From positions 69,817 to 133,816 of the forward strand of contig JBGOEJ010000008.1 in the NCBI GenBank assembly GCA_041446545.1: DNA of 64,000 nt, read 5' to 3'. The DNA is from Fervidibacter canadensis. GTDB taxonomy: Bacteria; Armatimonadota; Fervidibacteria; Fervidibacterales; Fervidibacteraceae. The translations under genes were made by a program, and so were the position numbers. Shown here one piece after another: positions 17,560 to 25,824 of this stretch. Position 1 is the first letter of the stretch; each line of letters opens with the position of its first letter. The notes under the pieces are model-generated. The model worked only from the letters and a program-made list of their open reading frames with translations. It had not been told where the DNA came from and did not search any database.

Positions 17560-18847
17560 CCGCCAGCCCCTCCGACGGCAAGGTGACCCGAATCCAAGTG
17601 ATGCGCCGTCCGCGCATTTCGGCGACCTCCAAGACGATGCCGTCCATCTCTACGCGGTCACCGACCTGCGGCAAGCGCTCCAGGTGGGCGACGAGCAATT
17701 CAGCGAGCGTGTCGTAATCTTCTTCGGGCAACTCTACATTGAGCCATTTTTCCACTTGCCGAATGCTCAAGGGAGCGCGCACCAAAAAGGTGCGTTCCCC
17801 AACTTTTCGGACGGGCATTTCGGCGATGTCGTATTCGTCATAAATTTCGCCGACAATCTCTTCCAGCACATCTTCCACTGTGACCAAGCCTGCCGTTCCG
17901 CCTTCCGCGTCCAAGACGATGGCAATGCCCCTTCGTTGCCGTTGCATCGTCCGTAGCAAATGAATTGCCCGTTGTGTTTCCGTCGCAAAAAGGGGCGGGC
18001 GCGCCAATTCGCCTGCCGTCTTCTCCTGTTCTCCCCGATACCAAGCCGCCAACACATCTTTGGCATACAGGATGCCGACAATTTCGTCGCGAGTGTCTCG
18101 GTAGACAGGCAAACGGCTGTGTCCCGAACGACGGATGACAAGGATGGCTTCTTCCAAGGGGGTGTCAGCCTTAATAGCGACCATGTCCACCCGAGGCACC
18201 ATCACTTCCCCTACCCGCACTTCTTTAAATTCCAGAGCGCTGCTGAGCATCTGCCGCTGCTCTTTCGTGAGGAGCCCTTGGCGTTCGGCAATTTCTAAGG
18301 CGGCGAAGATTTCGCCCTCAGTGACCAAGGGGGGATGACGGACATCGTGCCAGTGCAAAAGGTGCAGCAACCCATTGACAACCCTTTCGGCAAACCAGAC
18401 GAAAGGGGCAAGAAGACGCTGAAAGAGGCTCACCCATTTGGCGACGGCGAGGGCAACCGTTTCGGCATACGCTGCCCCATAAATCCCCGGCGTCACATCC
18501 ACGAAAGTCAACACCAAAAAAGCAAAGGCGATAGAAACGAGACCGCTGAATCCCGCCACTTCCCACCGTCGCTCCCAGTGGACAGCGACGGAGGTGACGA
18601 GCGCCTCAGCAAGGTATTCCGCTAAAGTAATCCCTGCCAGCAAGGTCGCAATCAGGCGGGCGGGGTTTTGATAAAGGAGCAGGAGTTTCTTGGCTGCTTC
18701 GTTCCCTTCTTCCGCAAAGGGACGGACTTTAACCTTCCCGACGCCTAAAAGGGCAGTCTCTGCCGCCGCAAAAAGGGCGCTGAGCCATAAAAGGAGCGTT
18801 GCCAGCCCCAGTTTCAAGACGGCTATGACCGTCTCATCGCCACTCAT
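17552..18847 (-). CDS. CNNM/CorC-like CBS-domain membrane protein, copy 1
   Basis: 431 residues from an ATG with GAGGGAAGG; the longer open frame contains no site. Same architecture as the downstream paralogue: membrane domain with AAAETALLGVGKVKVR, CBS pair (SGHSRLPVYRDTRDEIVGILYAKD and EGGTAGLVTVEDVLEEIVGE), and a CorC_HlyC-type C-terminus. The CNNM region supports divalent cation transport. Expression probably uses the promoter near 18940. Confidence 0.9.
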   Translation of the reverse strand: MSGDETVIAVLKLGLATLLLWLSALFAAAETALLGVGKVKVRPFAEEGNEAAKKLLLLYQNPARLIATLLAGITLAEYLAEALVTSVAVHWERRWEVAGFSGLVSIAFAFLVLTFVDVTPGIYGAAYAETVALAVAKWVSLFQRLLAPFVWFAERVVNGLLHLLHWHDVRHPPLVTEGEIFAALEIAERQGLLTKEQRQMLSSALEFKEVRVGEVMVPRVDMVAIKADTPLEEAILVIRRSGHSRLPVYRDTRDEIVGILYAKDVLAAWYRGEQEKTAGELARPPLFATETQRAIHLLRTMQRQRRGIAIVLDAEGGTAGLVTVEDVLEEIVGEIYDEYDIAEMPVRKVGERTFLVRAPLSIRQVEKWLNVELPEEDYDTLAELLVAHLERLPQVGDRVEMDGIVLEVAEMRGRRITWIRVTLPSEGLADA

Positions 18848-18937
18848 TGTCGCCTTCCCTCGCCCCCCAATAAGTTCCGAAGGTGGGGCACAAGGCTTTG
18901 CGCCCCCATCACTGACCGTTGGGTCAAGGGCGTTTTG

Positions 18938-18946
18938 ATTGTAGCA
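18938..18946 (-). promoter_or_regulatory. Extended -10 promoter (TGC-TACAAT)
   Basis: Read on the minus strand, TGC is followed directly by TACAAT, ending at 18938. No matching -35 at 17 bases. It would transcribe the two CNNM/CorC-like genes with a leader of about 84 bases. The pattern matches the extended -10 elements at 8003, 21317 and 57352. Confidence 0.45.
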
Positions 18947-18983
18947 CGGATGAGGAATGGGAGATGAGGGACGGAAAAGGAGG

Positions 18984-20504
18984 TCAAGGGACGGCACTAT
19001 CGCCCTGCCAAGACAATGCCTCGCCTAAAAGGCGTGCCAGTTCAAGGGCGACGGTGGGAAATCGTTGAAGCCATCGTTCTGTCTTTTGAAGGGCGCGCTC
19101 TGCCTGACGCAGTTGTCGGCGCACCGATGCCCTTGCTGTCCCTGCCAGTTCTTTTCGCCGCTCCACACTTCGTTCTGGCAGAAGCAACGAGAGAGCGTCA
19201 GCGTCAAAGGCGGTGCTGACTTCTCGCAAATCCTTTAGCGTCGCCTCCTCTAAGCCTTTACCTTGCTCGCTTAACCGTAAGACCAATTGACCGACCAAGT
19301 GATGGGCTTGGCGGAAAGGGACGCCCCTTTGCACCAAGTAATCCGCCAAATCCGTCGCCGTAGAGAAATCACCTCGCAACGCCCCTCGCATCCGTTCGGG
19401 ATGGAAAGTAGCGGTGGCGATGACTTGCGCCATCACCGACAGCGATGCCGCTGTCGTGTCCACCGCCTCAAAGACGGCGACTTTGTCTTCTTGCAAGTCG
19501 CGGTTGTAAGTGAGCGGCAACCCTTTCAGCATCGTCAGAAGGTGGGTGAGCGCCCCGATGGCTCGCCCCGTTTTGCCTCGCACCAACTCCGCCATATCGG
19601 GATTGCGCTTTTGGGGCATCAAAGAAGAACCCGTGCACCAAGCATCGTCCAGCGTCACAAAGCCAAACTCTGGTGTGCTCCACAAGATCAACTCTTCGGC
19701 GAGGCGGGAAAGATGCACCATCGTCAAGGCGCAGACGAAGGTTAACTCGCAGGCGAAGTCTCGGTCGCTCACGGCGTCCATGCTGTTTTGCGCTGTCGCC
19801 GAAAAGCCAAGCAGTTGTGCCGCTCGGTGCGGGTTGATGGGCAACCCCGCCCCCGCCAATGCTGCCGCACCCAAGGGCGACACATTCACCCTCGGCAGCA
19901 AATCCCGAAGGCGTTCTATATCCCGTTGCAATGCCCAGAAGTGAGCGAGCAAATGATGCGCCAAGCGAACGGGTTGGGCATGTTGCAAGTGCGTCATGCC
20001 CGGCATCAAAGTGTCCAGATGCCGATGGGCTTGTTGAAAAAGCGCCCGCTGCAAATGGAGCAACTTCTCCGCCAACGAACGAAGAGCATCGCGGCACCAA
20101 AGGCGGAAATCGGTCGCCACTTGATCGTTTCGGCTGCGGGCGGTGTGCAATTTGCCCGCAACTTCCCCAATCCGCTCCCGCAGCACCCGCTCCACGAAAC
20201 TGTGGATGTCTTCGTCGTTTCCGTCCAACGCAAGGCGTCCTGAAGCGATGTCTTGGAAAATGCCGACAAGCCCGCTTACTAACCTTTTGGCTTCCTGCGG
20301 CGTCAAGATGCCGCATTCGCCCAACATCAAAGCATGGGCGACAGAGCCGATGAGGTCGTAGCGCCACAAGCGTCGGTCTATAGCGAAACTGGACGAAAAG
20401 CGCAAAGCCTCATCGGCGAGGGGCTTTTTGAACCGACCGCCCCAAAGCATCCCTTGCTTTGGCGTCCCTTCGTTTTGCACCGCCTTCTTTCGCTTGACCT
20501 TCAT
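18984..20504 (-). CDS. argH: Argininosuccinate lyase
   Basis: 506 residues. ArgH splits argininosuccinate into arginine and fumarate, the last step of arginine synthesis. The N-terminal MLWGGRFKKPLADEALRFSSS, RSRNDQVATDFRLW, and the signature GSSLMPQKRNPD are clear. The start chosen has GAGGAGGGAAGG; about 18 residues precede the usual family N-terminus, and there is an extra C-terminal basic segment. argG is not in the window. A TATAAT box lies just upstream. Confidence 0.96.
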   Translation of the reverse strand: MKVKRKKAVQNEGTPKQGMLWGGRFKKPLADEALRFSSSFAIDRRLWRYDLIGSVAHALMLGECGILTPQEAKRLVSGLVGIFQDIASGRLALDGNDEDIHSFVERVLRERIGEVAGKLHTARSRNDQVATDFRLWCRDALRSLAEKLLHLQRALFQQAHRHLDTLMPGMTHLQHAQPVRLAHHLLAHFWALQRDIERLRDLLPRVNVSPLGAAALAGAGLPINPHRAAQLLGFSATAQNSMDAVSDRDFACELTFVCALTMVHLSRLAEELILWSTPEFGFVTLDDAWCTGSSLMPQKRNPDMAELVRGKTGRAIGALTHLLTMLKGLPLTYNRDLQEDKVAVFEAVDTTAASLSVMAQVIATATFHPERMRGALRGDFSTATDLADYLVQRGVPFRQAHHLVGQLVLRLSEQGKGLEEATLKDLREVSTAFDADALSLLLPERSVERRKELAGTARASVRRQLRQAERALQKTERWLQRFPTVALELARLLGEALSWQGDSAVP

Positions 20505-20537
20505 CCCTTCCCTCCTCGCATCGGCAAATTGGCAGCG

Positions 20538-20543
20538 ATTATA
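20538..20543 (-). promoter_or_regulatory. argH: -10 box (TATAAT) for argH
   Basis: A perfect TATAAT on the minus strand, 34 bases before the argH start. No convincing -35 hexamer at 16-18 bases. It lies between scpB and argH, suggesting argH has its own promoter. Confidence 0.45.
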
Positions 20544-20571
20544 GCGACTGGCGAAGAGCGAGCGGTTTGCC

Positions 20572-20591
20572 ACTGGCTACTCGCCCCTCGC
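20572..20591. repeat. 20-bp repeat copy A (second copy at 27520)
   Basis: The 20 bases here are identical to 27520-27539. This copy spans the scpB stop codon and continues into a heptanucleotide array. Confidence 0.6.
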
Positions 20592-21203
20592 CCCTCGCCC
20601 CTCGTTCAGCAATTCCGCCGCCTTTTCCTGCCACTCCCGCAAGGGAGGCAAATCTTCCAGACGACGCAAGCCGAAAAGTTCCAGAAACTTTTGCGTCGTC
20701 CCGTAAAGGCGAGGGCGCCCTGGCGCTTCCTTGTGCCCGACGACTTGAATAAGCCCGTGTTCCAGCAAACTTTGCAAAGCCGCGCTGCTGTCTATGCCCC
20801 GAATTTGCTCAATTTCAGGGCGGGTGATGGGTTGGTGGTAAGCGATGATTGCCAAAACTTCCAAACTGCCCCTTGACAGGCGCATCCGTTGGGGTGGGTT
20901 GAGCCGAGCGATGATGGGGGCAAATTCGGGACGGGTGACCATCCGCCAACCGCCCGCCACTTCCACAATCGCCAACCCGCTGCGTCGTTCGTAATCCACC
21001 GCCAATTCGTTCAAAAGCATCAGCACTTCGTCCAAAGGTGCTTCCAGAAGATGCCCCAGTTCGTCCAGTGATAACGGTCGCGGGGCGACGAAGAGAAGGC
21101 ACTCTAATGCCTTTCGCCAGAAAGTTCTCTGCCGCTCCAATTCTTTCGGATCGGCAGGAGCCTCGCTCTCCCTCAACTCTGTGCCTGTTTCCTTTTCTGT
21201 CAT
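20577..21203 (-). CDS. scpB: Segregation and condensation protein B
   Basis: 208 residues. ScpB binds the kleisin ScpA in the SMC complex that compacts and segregates chromosomes. Two winged-helix domains are visible; signature LECLLFVAPRPLSLDELGHLLE, then GGWRMVTRPEFAP, and SRGSLEVLAIIAYHQPITRPEIEQIRG, and YGTTQKFLELFGL. The start is ambiguous: an ATG at 21203 or a GTG at 21233. The last ten residues (Gly/Arg-rich) are encoded by the CCCTCGC heptanucleotide array, so the C-terminus has been shaped by repeat expansion. scpA is not in the window. Confidence 0.93.
   Translation of the reverse strand: MTEKETGTELRESEAPADPKELERQRTFWRKALECLLFVAPRPLSLDELGHLLEAPLDEVLMLLNELAVDYERRSGLAIVEVAGGWRMVTRPEFAPIIARLNPPQRMRLSRGSLEVLAIIAYHQPITRPEIEQIRGIDSSAALQSLLEHGLIQVVGHKEAPGRPRLYGTTQKFLELFGLRRLEDLPPLREWQEKAAELLNEGRGARGE
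20578..20605. repeat. Heptanucleotide repeat within the scpB 3' end
   Basis: Four units: TACTCGC, CCCTCGC, CCCTCGC, CCCTCGT. The array is in frame and encodes the scpB tail. Confidence 0.65.
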
Positions 21204-21316
21204 GCTCGCTTTTTCACTGCCCTCCTTTCGCACCCCTGAAAAAGCGGGTCGCTATCAGCCTCTTCCTTTCCCTTCGGCTCGGCGGAAGCCTTAGCCTCCC
21301 CTTTCTTTGGCTCGGA

Positions 21317-21325
21317 TGCCATAAT
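21317..21325 (+). promoter_or_regulatory. Candidate extended -10 promoter for rel
   Basis: TGC followed by CATAAT just before the rel start. The leader would be short (about nine bases), so this is weaker than the other extended -10 sites; the GGCGGTGA ribosome site is immediately downstream. Confidence 0.3.
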
Positions 21326-21340
21326 GATGGGCGGTGACCG

Positions 21341-23542
21341 ATGATGGACACCGCAACAACGGTTTGGGCGGTGCGTCAATCGGAGCGTTTAGGACTTATT
21401 CCCGACGGCGTTGATTTGCTGACGGCATTGTTAGAGCGTGTTCAAAGTCTTCGCCCCGATGCCGATGTGGAGCGGATTGCCCATGCCTATCGCTTTGCCG
21501 AATGGGCTCACAGCGGTCAAATGCGCCGATCGGGAGAGCCTTATATCACCCACCCATGTTCCGTTGCCCTCATCGTCGCCGACTTGGGTCTGGACGACGC
21601 CAGCATTCTTGCCGCCCTGCTGCACGACACCGTAGAAGACACAGCGGTAGACCTACCCACCATCCGTCAAGAGTTTGGCGAAGAAGTCGCCCGATTGGTA
21701 GAAGGCGTCACCAAGTTGAGCAAGTTGCATTTTGTCACGGCGCGCCAAGAGCAGGTGGAGAACCTTCGGAAGGTGTTGGTGGCGATGGCGCAAGATGTCC
21801 GCGTCATCCTCATCAAACTCGCCGACCGACTGCATAACTTACGCACCCTTGACCCCTTGCCCGAAGAGAAACGCAAAGCCATCGCTTTAGAGACGCTGCA
21901 AGTTTACGCCCCCATCGCCCACCGTCTGGGCATCTGGCGGCTGAAGTGGGAATTGGAAGACCTCGCCTTCAAACATTTAGACCCGCAAACTTACAAAGCC
22001 TTAGCCAAAAAGGTGGAAAAGACCCGCGCTGAGCGCCTTCACCTCATCCAGCAAGCCGTTGAGCAACTGCAGCAAGCCCTGCGCCAAGCGGGTATGGAAG
22101 CGACGGTGCAAGGGCGTCCCAAACACCTTTGGAGCATCTACCAGAAGATGCAGCGGGAAGGCGTGGACATTGACCAGATTCACGACCTCATTGCCTTGCG
22201 CCTCATCGTCTCTACGGAAGCGGAGTGCTACTTGGCGTTAGGCGTCGTCCACAAACTTTGGACGCCCCTACCAGGCATGTTCACCGACTACATCGCCAAG
22301 CCCAAACCCAACGGTTACCAATCCCTGCACACGAAAGTCCTCGGTCCTGGTGGAGAAGTGATGGAAGTGCAAATCCGCACTTTTGAGATGCACCGCAACG
22401 CCGAATACGGCATCGCCGCTCACTGGCGCTACAAGGAAAGGGGTGATGACGCCAAGCCCTTTACCGACCCCTTAGACCAAGCCCTCAGTTGGCTGCGGCA
22501 ACTGATGGAGTTGCACCAAGACATGCGGGATGCCGCCGAGTTCACCCGCTCGGTTCTGGGCGACCTTTTCAAAGACCAAGTCTTCGTCTTTACGCCCAAA
22601 GGCGATGTCATTGAGTTGCCCAAAGGCGCAACCTGCATTGACTTTGCCTACCGCATCCACACGGAAATCGGACACCGCTGCATCGGCGCTAAGGTCAACG
22701 GCAAACTCGTCCCGCTGGATTACCAACTGCAAACAGGCGATGTCGTGGAGATTTTGACCAGCAAACATCCCAAAGGTCCAAGCCCCGATTGGCTGCGCTT
22801 TGTCAAGACCTCCTTGGCTCGCAACCGCATCAAACGCTTCCTCAAACAGCAAGCCTACGAGGAGAATTTGCAGCGAGGACGGGAAGTCCTTCTACAAGCC
22901 TTAGAACGCATCGGGTTGCACCTGACGGAACTGTTGGAGACGGGAAAATTGGACGAACTGGCAAAGCAATATCAGTTGCGGGATGCCAGTGACCTTCTGG
23001 CTGCCATCGGTTACGGCTCTGTGTCCGTCCAATCTGTCCTCAACAAACTCAAGCCCTTCTCCCCATCCCCCAAAGTAACCGTCCTCGGACTTCCGAGCGA
23101 ATCACCCGCCTTGCCGACCCGCAAAGGCACTCTTCTTTATCGGCTGGCAAGATGTTGTGCCCCCGTCCCCAAAGACCCCATCGCCGGTTACATCAGCCGA
23201 GGGCGAGGCATCATCGTCCACCGCACCGATTGCCGTAACTTACTGCGCCTCAAAGAAAACGAACCCGACCGAATTCTCTCTTTGGATTGGGACTTTCCCT
23301 TGCAAGAACCCGCCATCGCCAAACTCCGCATCGTCGCCTACGACCGTGTCGGCTTGCTCAGCGATGTCTCCAACGCCGTTAGCAGCAAAGGCGTCAACAT
23401 CGTCTCCAACCGCTCCATCACTAAAGACGGCATCGCTTACTTTGAGTTGGGCGTCATGGTCACCGATGCTGCCACCCTGCAAAGCGTCATTGAAAGCATC
23501 CAGCGCCTCACCGATGTCATCCAAGTCGCCCGCCTCCTCTAA
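21341..23542 (+). CDS. rel: Bifunctional (p)ppGpp synthetase/hydrolase
   Basis: 733 residues. Makes and degrades the stringent-response alarmone. Order: HD hydrolase domain with an intact LLHDTVEDT metal site (about 80-100), synthetase with GRPKHLWSIYQKM, IALRLIVS, PKPNGYQSLHTKV and AEYGIAAHWRYKE, TGS domain (VFVFTPKGDVIELPKGATC), and a C-terminal ACT domain. The intact HD motif indicates a Rel/SpoT-type bifunctional enzyme. No other rel or relA gene is in the window. Confidence 0.96.
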   Translation: MMDTATTVWAVRQSERLGLIPDGVDLLTALLERVQSLRPDADVERIAHAYRFAEWAHSGQMRRSGEPYITHPCSVALIVADLGLDDASILAALLHDTVEDTAVDLPTIRQEFGEEVARLVEGVTKLSKLHFVTARQEQVENLRKVLVAMAQDVRVILIKLADRLHNLRTLDPLPEEKRKAIALETLQVYAPIAHRLGIWRLKWELEDLAFKHLDPQTYKALAKKVEKTRAERLHLIQQAVEQLQQALRQAGMEATVQGRPKHLWSIYQKMQREGVDIDQIHDLIALRLIVSTEAECYLALGVVHKLWTPLPGMFTDYIAKPKPNGYQSLHTKVLGPGGEVMEVQIRTFEMHRNAEYGIAAHWRYKERGDDAKPFTDPLDQALSWLRQLMELHQDMRDAAEFTRSVLGDLFKDQVFVFTPKGDVIELPKGATCIDFAYRIHTEIGHRCIGAKVNGKLVPLDYQLQTGDVVEILTSKHPKGPSPDWLRFVKTSLARNRIKRFLKQQAYEENLQRGREVLLQALERIGLHLTELLETGKLDELAKQYQLRDASDLLAAIGYGSVSVQSVLNKLKPFSPSPKVTVLGLPSESPALPTRKGTLLYRLARCCAPVPKDPIAGYISRGRGIIVHRTDCRNLLRLKENEPDRILSLDWDFPLQEPAIAKLRIVAYDRVGLLSDVSNAVSSKGVNIVSNRSITKDGIAYFELGVMVTDAATLQSVIESIQRLTDVIQVARLL

Positions 23543-23604
23543 CCCAGTCCCCAAGGACGCAGCACGGGACGAGGGAAGGAAGGGTGTTCGGACATTGAGC
23601 CAGT

Positions 23605-23674
23605 GGGAGGGCGAACCTCCCGGTGAGCCTATTCCTCTGACCTGCCGATATGTTCGGCTCGGCAGGAGCCTCGC
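23605..23674. repeat. Extragenic repeat region downstream of rel
   Basis: GGGAGG-N5-CCTCCC forms a perfect hairpin at 23605-23621. About 40 bases on, TCGGCAGGAGCCTCGC (23659-23674) is identical to 21151-21166 inside scpB, and a diverged copy lies near 21275. The hairpin could also end rel transcription, but no T-run follows. Confidence 0.5.
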
Positions 23675-23695
23675 CTCTAACCCAGTCCCTGATCC

Positions 23696-24760
23696 CTACC
23701 TTGACACCACCCGAACACTTCTCTCCCGCAAAGGCAAAGAAACGGGTCGGTTACCTTCCCGATGGGACACATGGAAAGCGACGCCGATCTCCAACGCTGC
23801 CCGCCCATCCTCGCCACTGCTCCTTGGCGGACGGTCTTGCTCTATCGCCTCCATCAAATCCTGCAACGCCCTTTGCATCGGTGGTATCGCATTGGGCGGA
23901 TTTGGATGCGTTTCCCGCCGCCGCACATATCTCGGTCGGAACTGGTAGGCAGGGCGTTTTGGGTCAGGCGGATAGACATCGGCGTAAACTTCCACTTGCA
24001 CCCCGTCAACGAAACTGTCAATGCGAATCAGCCCGTTCGTCCCGTGCAACTCCAACTGGAAGCCTTGCCCGCCACCGACATCGGCGAAGGCGAAAACGCC
24101 GCTGCGGAAATGCACGATACCGTAACCGCCTGGGTCGCTGGGATGGTCGTCCCGCAGCCAACCGCAAACCCAATCGGCGTCGCCCGCAAAGAACCTCAGG
24201 ATGTCCCAAAGGTGCGTCCCGTTGTGCAACAGCCAAGTCCACATCGTCCCGTGCATCCGCACCAAATCGCCAATCGCCCCACTTTCCAGCAACTCCTTCG
24301 CCCGCCGATAAGCGGGGTGATAACGACGGGGATGATTGACCAGCAACTTCGTCCCCGCCTTCTCGCAGGCGGCGATCATCGCATCGGCTTCCTCCAACGA
24401 AGTCGCCATCGCCTTCTCGCAAAGGATGCCCTTGACACCCGCTTCGGCAGCGGCGATGACGATTTGCGCCTTCATGTCGGTGTGGGTGCAAACGCTCACG
24501 ATGTCCAAGCCCTCGTTGGCGAACATCTCCCGAAAATCGGTGTAACCTCGCACTTCCCGCAAACCCGTCCGTCGGTAGAAACGCTCCAGACTTTCCTGCG
24601 TTCGGGCGCAAACGGCGACGATCTGGGTCTTCGGGTTGGCAAGGTAAGCCGACACATGGGTCGTCGGCGGGATTTCGTAGTTCGTCAGCCAGCGCAACTT
24701 CGTCTCGTCGTCAATCGTCAGCGCCTTACGCCCCAGCCCGACGATGCCGACGCGATACAT
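23696..24760 (-). CDS. Gfo/Idh/MocA family oxidoreductase
   Basis: 354 residues, NAD(P)-dependent, acting on sugars or inositols. N-terminal Rossmann motif MYRVGIVGLG, the GILCEKAMATSLEEA segment with the conserved EKP-like stretch (here EKAM), NHPRRYHPAYRRAKELLESGAIG and the HLWDILRFFAGD block are typical. The Pro of the usual EKP is Ala here, which can affect substrate placement. It lies downstream of an NAD-epimerase gene on the same strand (79 bp), suggesting a sugar-modification pair. ATG with GGTGAGG. Confidence 0.88.
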   Translation of the reverse strand: MYRVGIVGLGRKALTIDDETKLRWLTNYEIPPTTHVSAYLANPKTQIVAVCARTQESLERFYRRTGLREVRGYTDFREMFANEGLDIVSVCTHTDMKAQIVIAAAEAGVKGILCEKAMATSLEEADAMIAACEKAGTKLLVNHPRRYHPAYRRAKELLESGAIGDLVRMHGTMWTWLLHNGTHLWDILRFFAGDADWVCGWLRDDHPSDPGGYGIVHFRSGVFAFADVGGGQGFQLELHGTNGLIRIDSFVDGVQVEVYADVYPPDPKRPAYQFRPRYVRRRETHPNPPNAIPPMQRALQDLMEAIEQDRPPRSSGEDGRAALEIGVAFHVSHREGNRPVSLPLRERSVRVVSR

Positions 24761-24839
24761 TGTCCTCACCTCACCAAGCGCTGCTCGGCAATTGTTGGAA
24801 CGGCTATCGGCCGCGACGGAGGCATTGCGCTTGCTTTGG

Positions 24840-25679
24840 TCAACCCTCCCGCCACGAATAACGGGGCTGCCAGTTCAGCAACCGTTTCGCCTTGCTCAGG
24901 TCAAACAAGCCTTCGTGCCCCCGCAGTTCCTTCCGCAAGGGCACATCGGGGTAAGCGGCGGCGACTAACTCGGCGGTGGGGACGGCGGAGTGGGTGTCGG
25001 CGGCGCAGATGAAGAAGGCTTCGTGCCCGACGAAGTCCGCCGTCAACGCCTTGAGCACGGCATCCACGACATCGCGGATGTCCACATAGCCCCACAAGCC
25101 TTTGAAATCACCAGGCACATCCCGACGGGGATTGGCGCGCCAGTGTTCGTAAGTTTCGGGTGTCGTCACGCCATGAAAGCGCAAACTGGCGACGGTCATC
25201 TCAGGCGTTAGCCGAACGGTGGCGTCGGCGATTTGCTCGCCCAGCCACTTGGAAAGGCTGTAGGCTTCCTCAGGGCGGGCGGGATGTTGCTCGTCAATCG
25301 GCAAGTAATCCAGTCGTGGGCGTTCGCGGTTGAAGTGCAAGCCGACGGCGTTAATGCTGGAAGCGATGACGACCCGTCGGATGCCCAAAAGTCGGCAGGC
25401 TTCCAAGACATGGAAAGTGCCCAAAACATTGACCCGCAAAATTTCTGTCGGCGGGACGATGCGGGGACCTGGGATAGCGGCAAGATGGACGACCGCCTCC
25501 GCACCCGCCAAGCCTTGCACGACTTGCCCAAAGTCGCTGACATCCACGCGGGAAAAAGGGAAGCGCCATTGCTCTGGCGGCTTGACATCTAACCCTCGCA
25601 CCTGATCGCCCCGCTCCAACAACGCCTTGACAATCGCCTGCCCGATACGACCGCTGCAACCTGTCACCGCAACCTTCAT
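24840..25679 (-). CDS. NAD-dependent epimerase/dehydratase (extended SDR)
   Basis: 279 residues. TGCSGRIGQAIVKALLERG is the nucleotide-binding motif, and YSLSKWLGE contains the catalytic YxxxK. The size and the AVTGCSGRIGQA start resemble uronate dehydrogenase and related sugar SDRs. The upstream frame is open but starts far from any ribosome site; AAAGGAGG precedes this ATG. Pairs with the downstream oxidoreductase gene. Confidence 0.85.
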   Translation of the reverse strand: MKVAVTGCSGRIGQAIVKALLERGDQVRGLDVKPPEQWRFPFSRVDVSDFGQVVQGLAGAEAVVHLAAIPGPRIVPPTEILRVNVLGTFHVLEACRLLGIRRVVIASSINAVGLHFNRERPRLDYLPIDEQHPARPEEAYSLSKWLGEQIADATVRLTPEMTVASLRFHGVTTPETYEHWRANPRRDVPGDFKGLWGYVDIRDVVDAVLKALTADFVGHEAFFICAADTHSAVPTAELVAAAYPDVPLRKELRGHEGLFDLSKAKRLLNWQPRYSWREG

Positions 25680-25730
25680 CCTTCCGCCTCCTTTGCCGTT
25701 CATCGTTCCCTGCCGTTTTTCGCCCCGGTC

Positions 25731-25745
25731 GCGCCTGATGGGCGC
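25731..25745. repeat. Short GCGCC-N5-GGCGC hairpin, copy 1
   Basis: Arms 25731-25735 and 25741-25745 around TGATG. Near-copies occur at 42962-42976 and 63263-63277, each with AT in the loop and followed by T. Confidence 0.35.
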
Positions 25746-25824
25746 TCCGACATTCGCTACCGTTCGCTTTTTGCCAGTCGCTGCCGTTACAATTGTGGCG
25801 AGGGGATTGGAGGGAAACAAGGGC

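Noticed and set aside
23762..25012. 416-residue plus-strand frame
   Set aside because: Antisense to the Gfo/Idh/MocA and epimerase genes; the sequence shows no domain.
25771..25793. TTGCCA...TACAAT promoter for the PyrK-like gene
   Set aside because: The spacer is only 11 bases, too short for a sigma-70 promoter.
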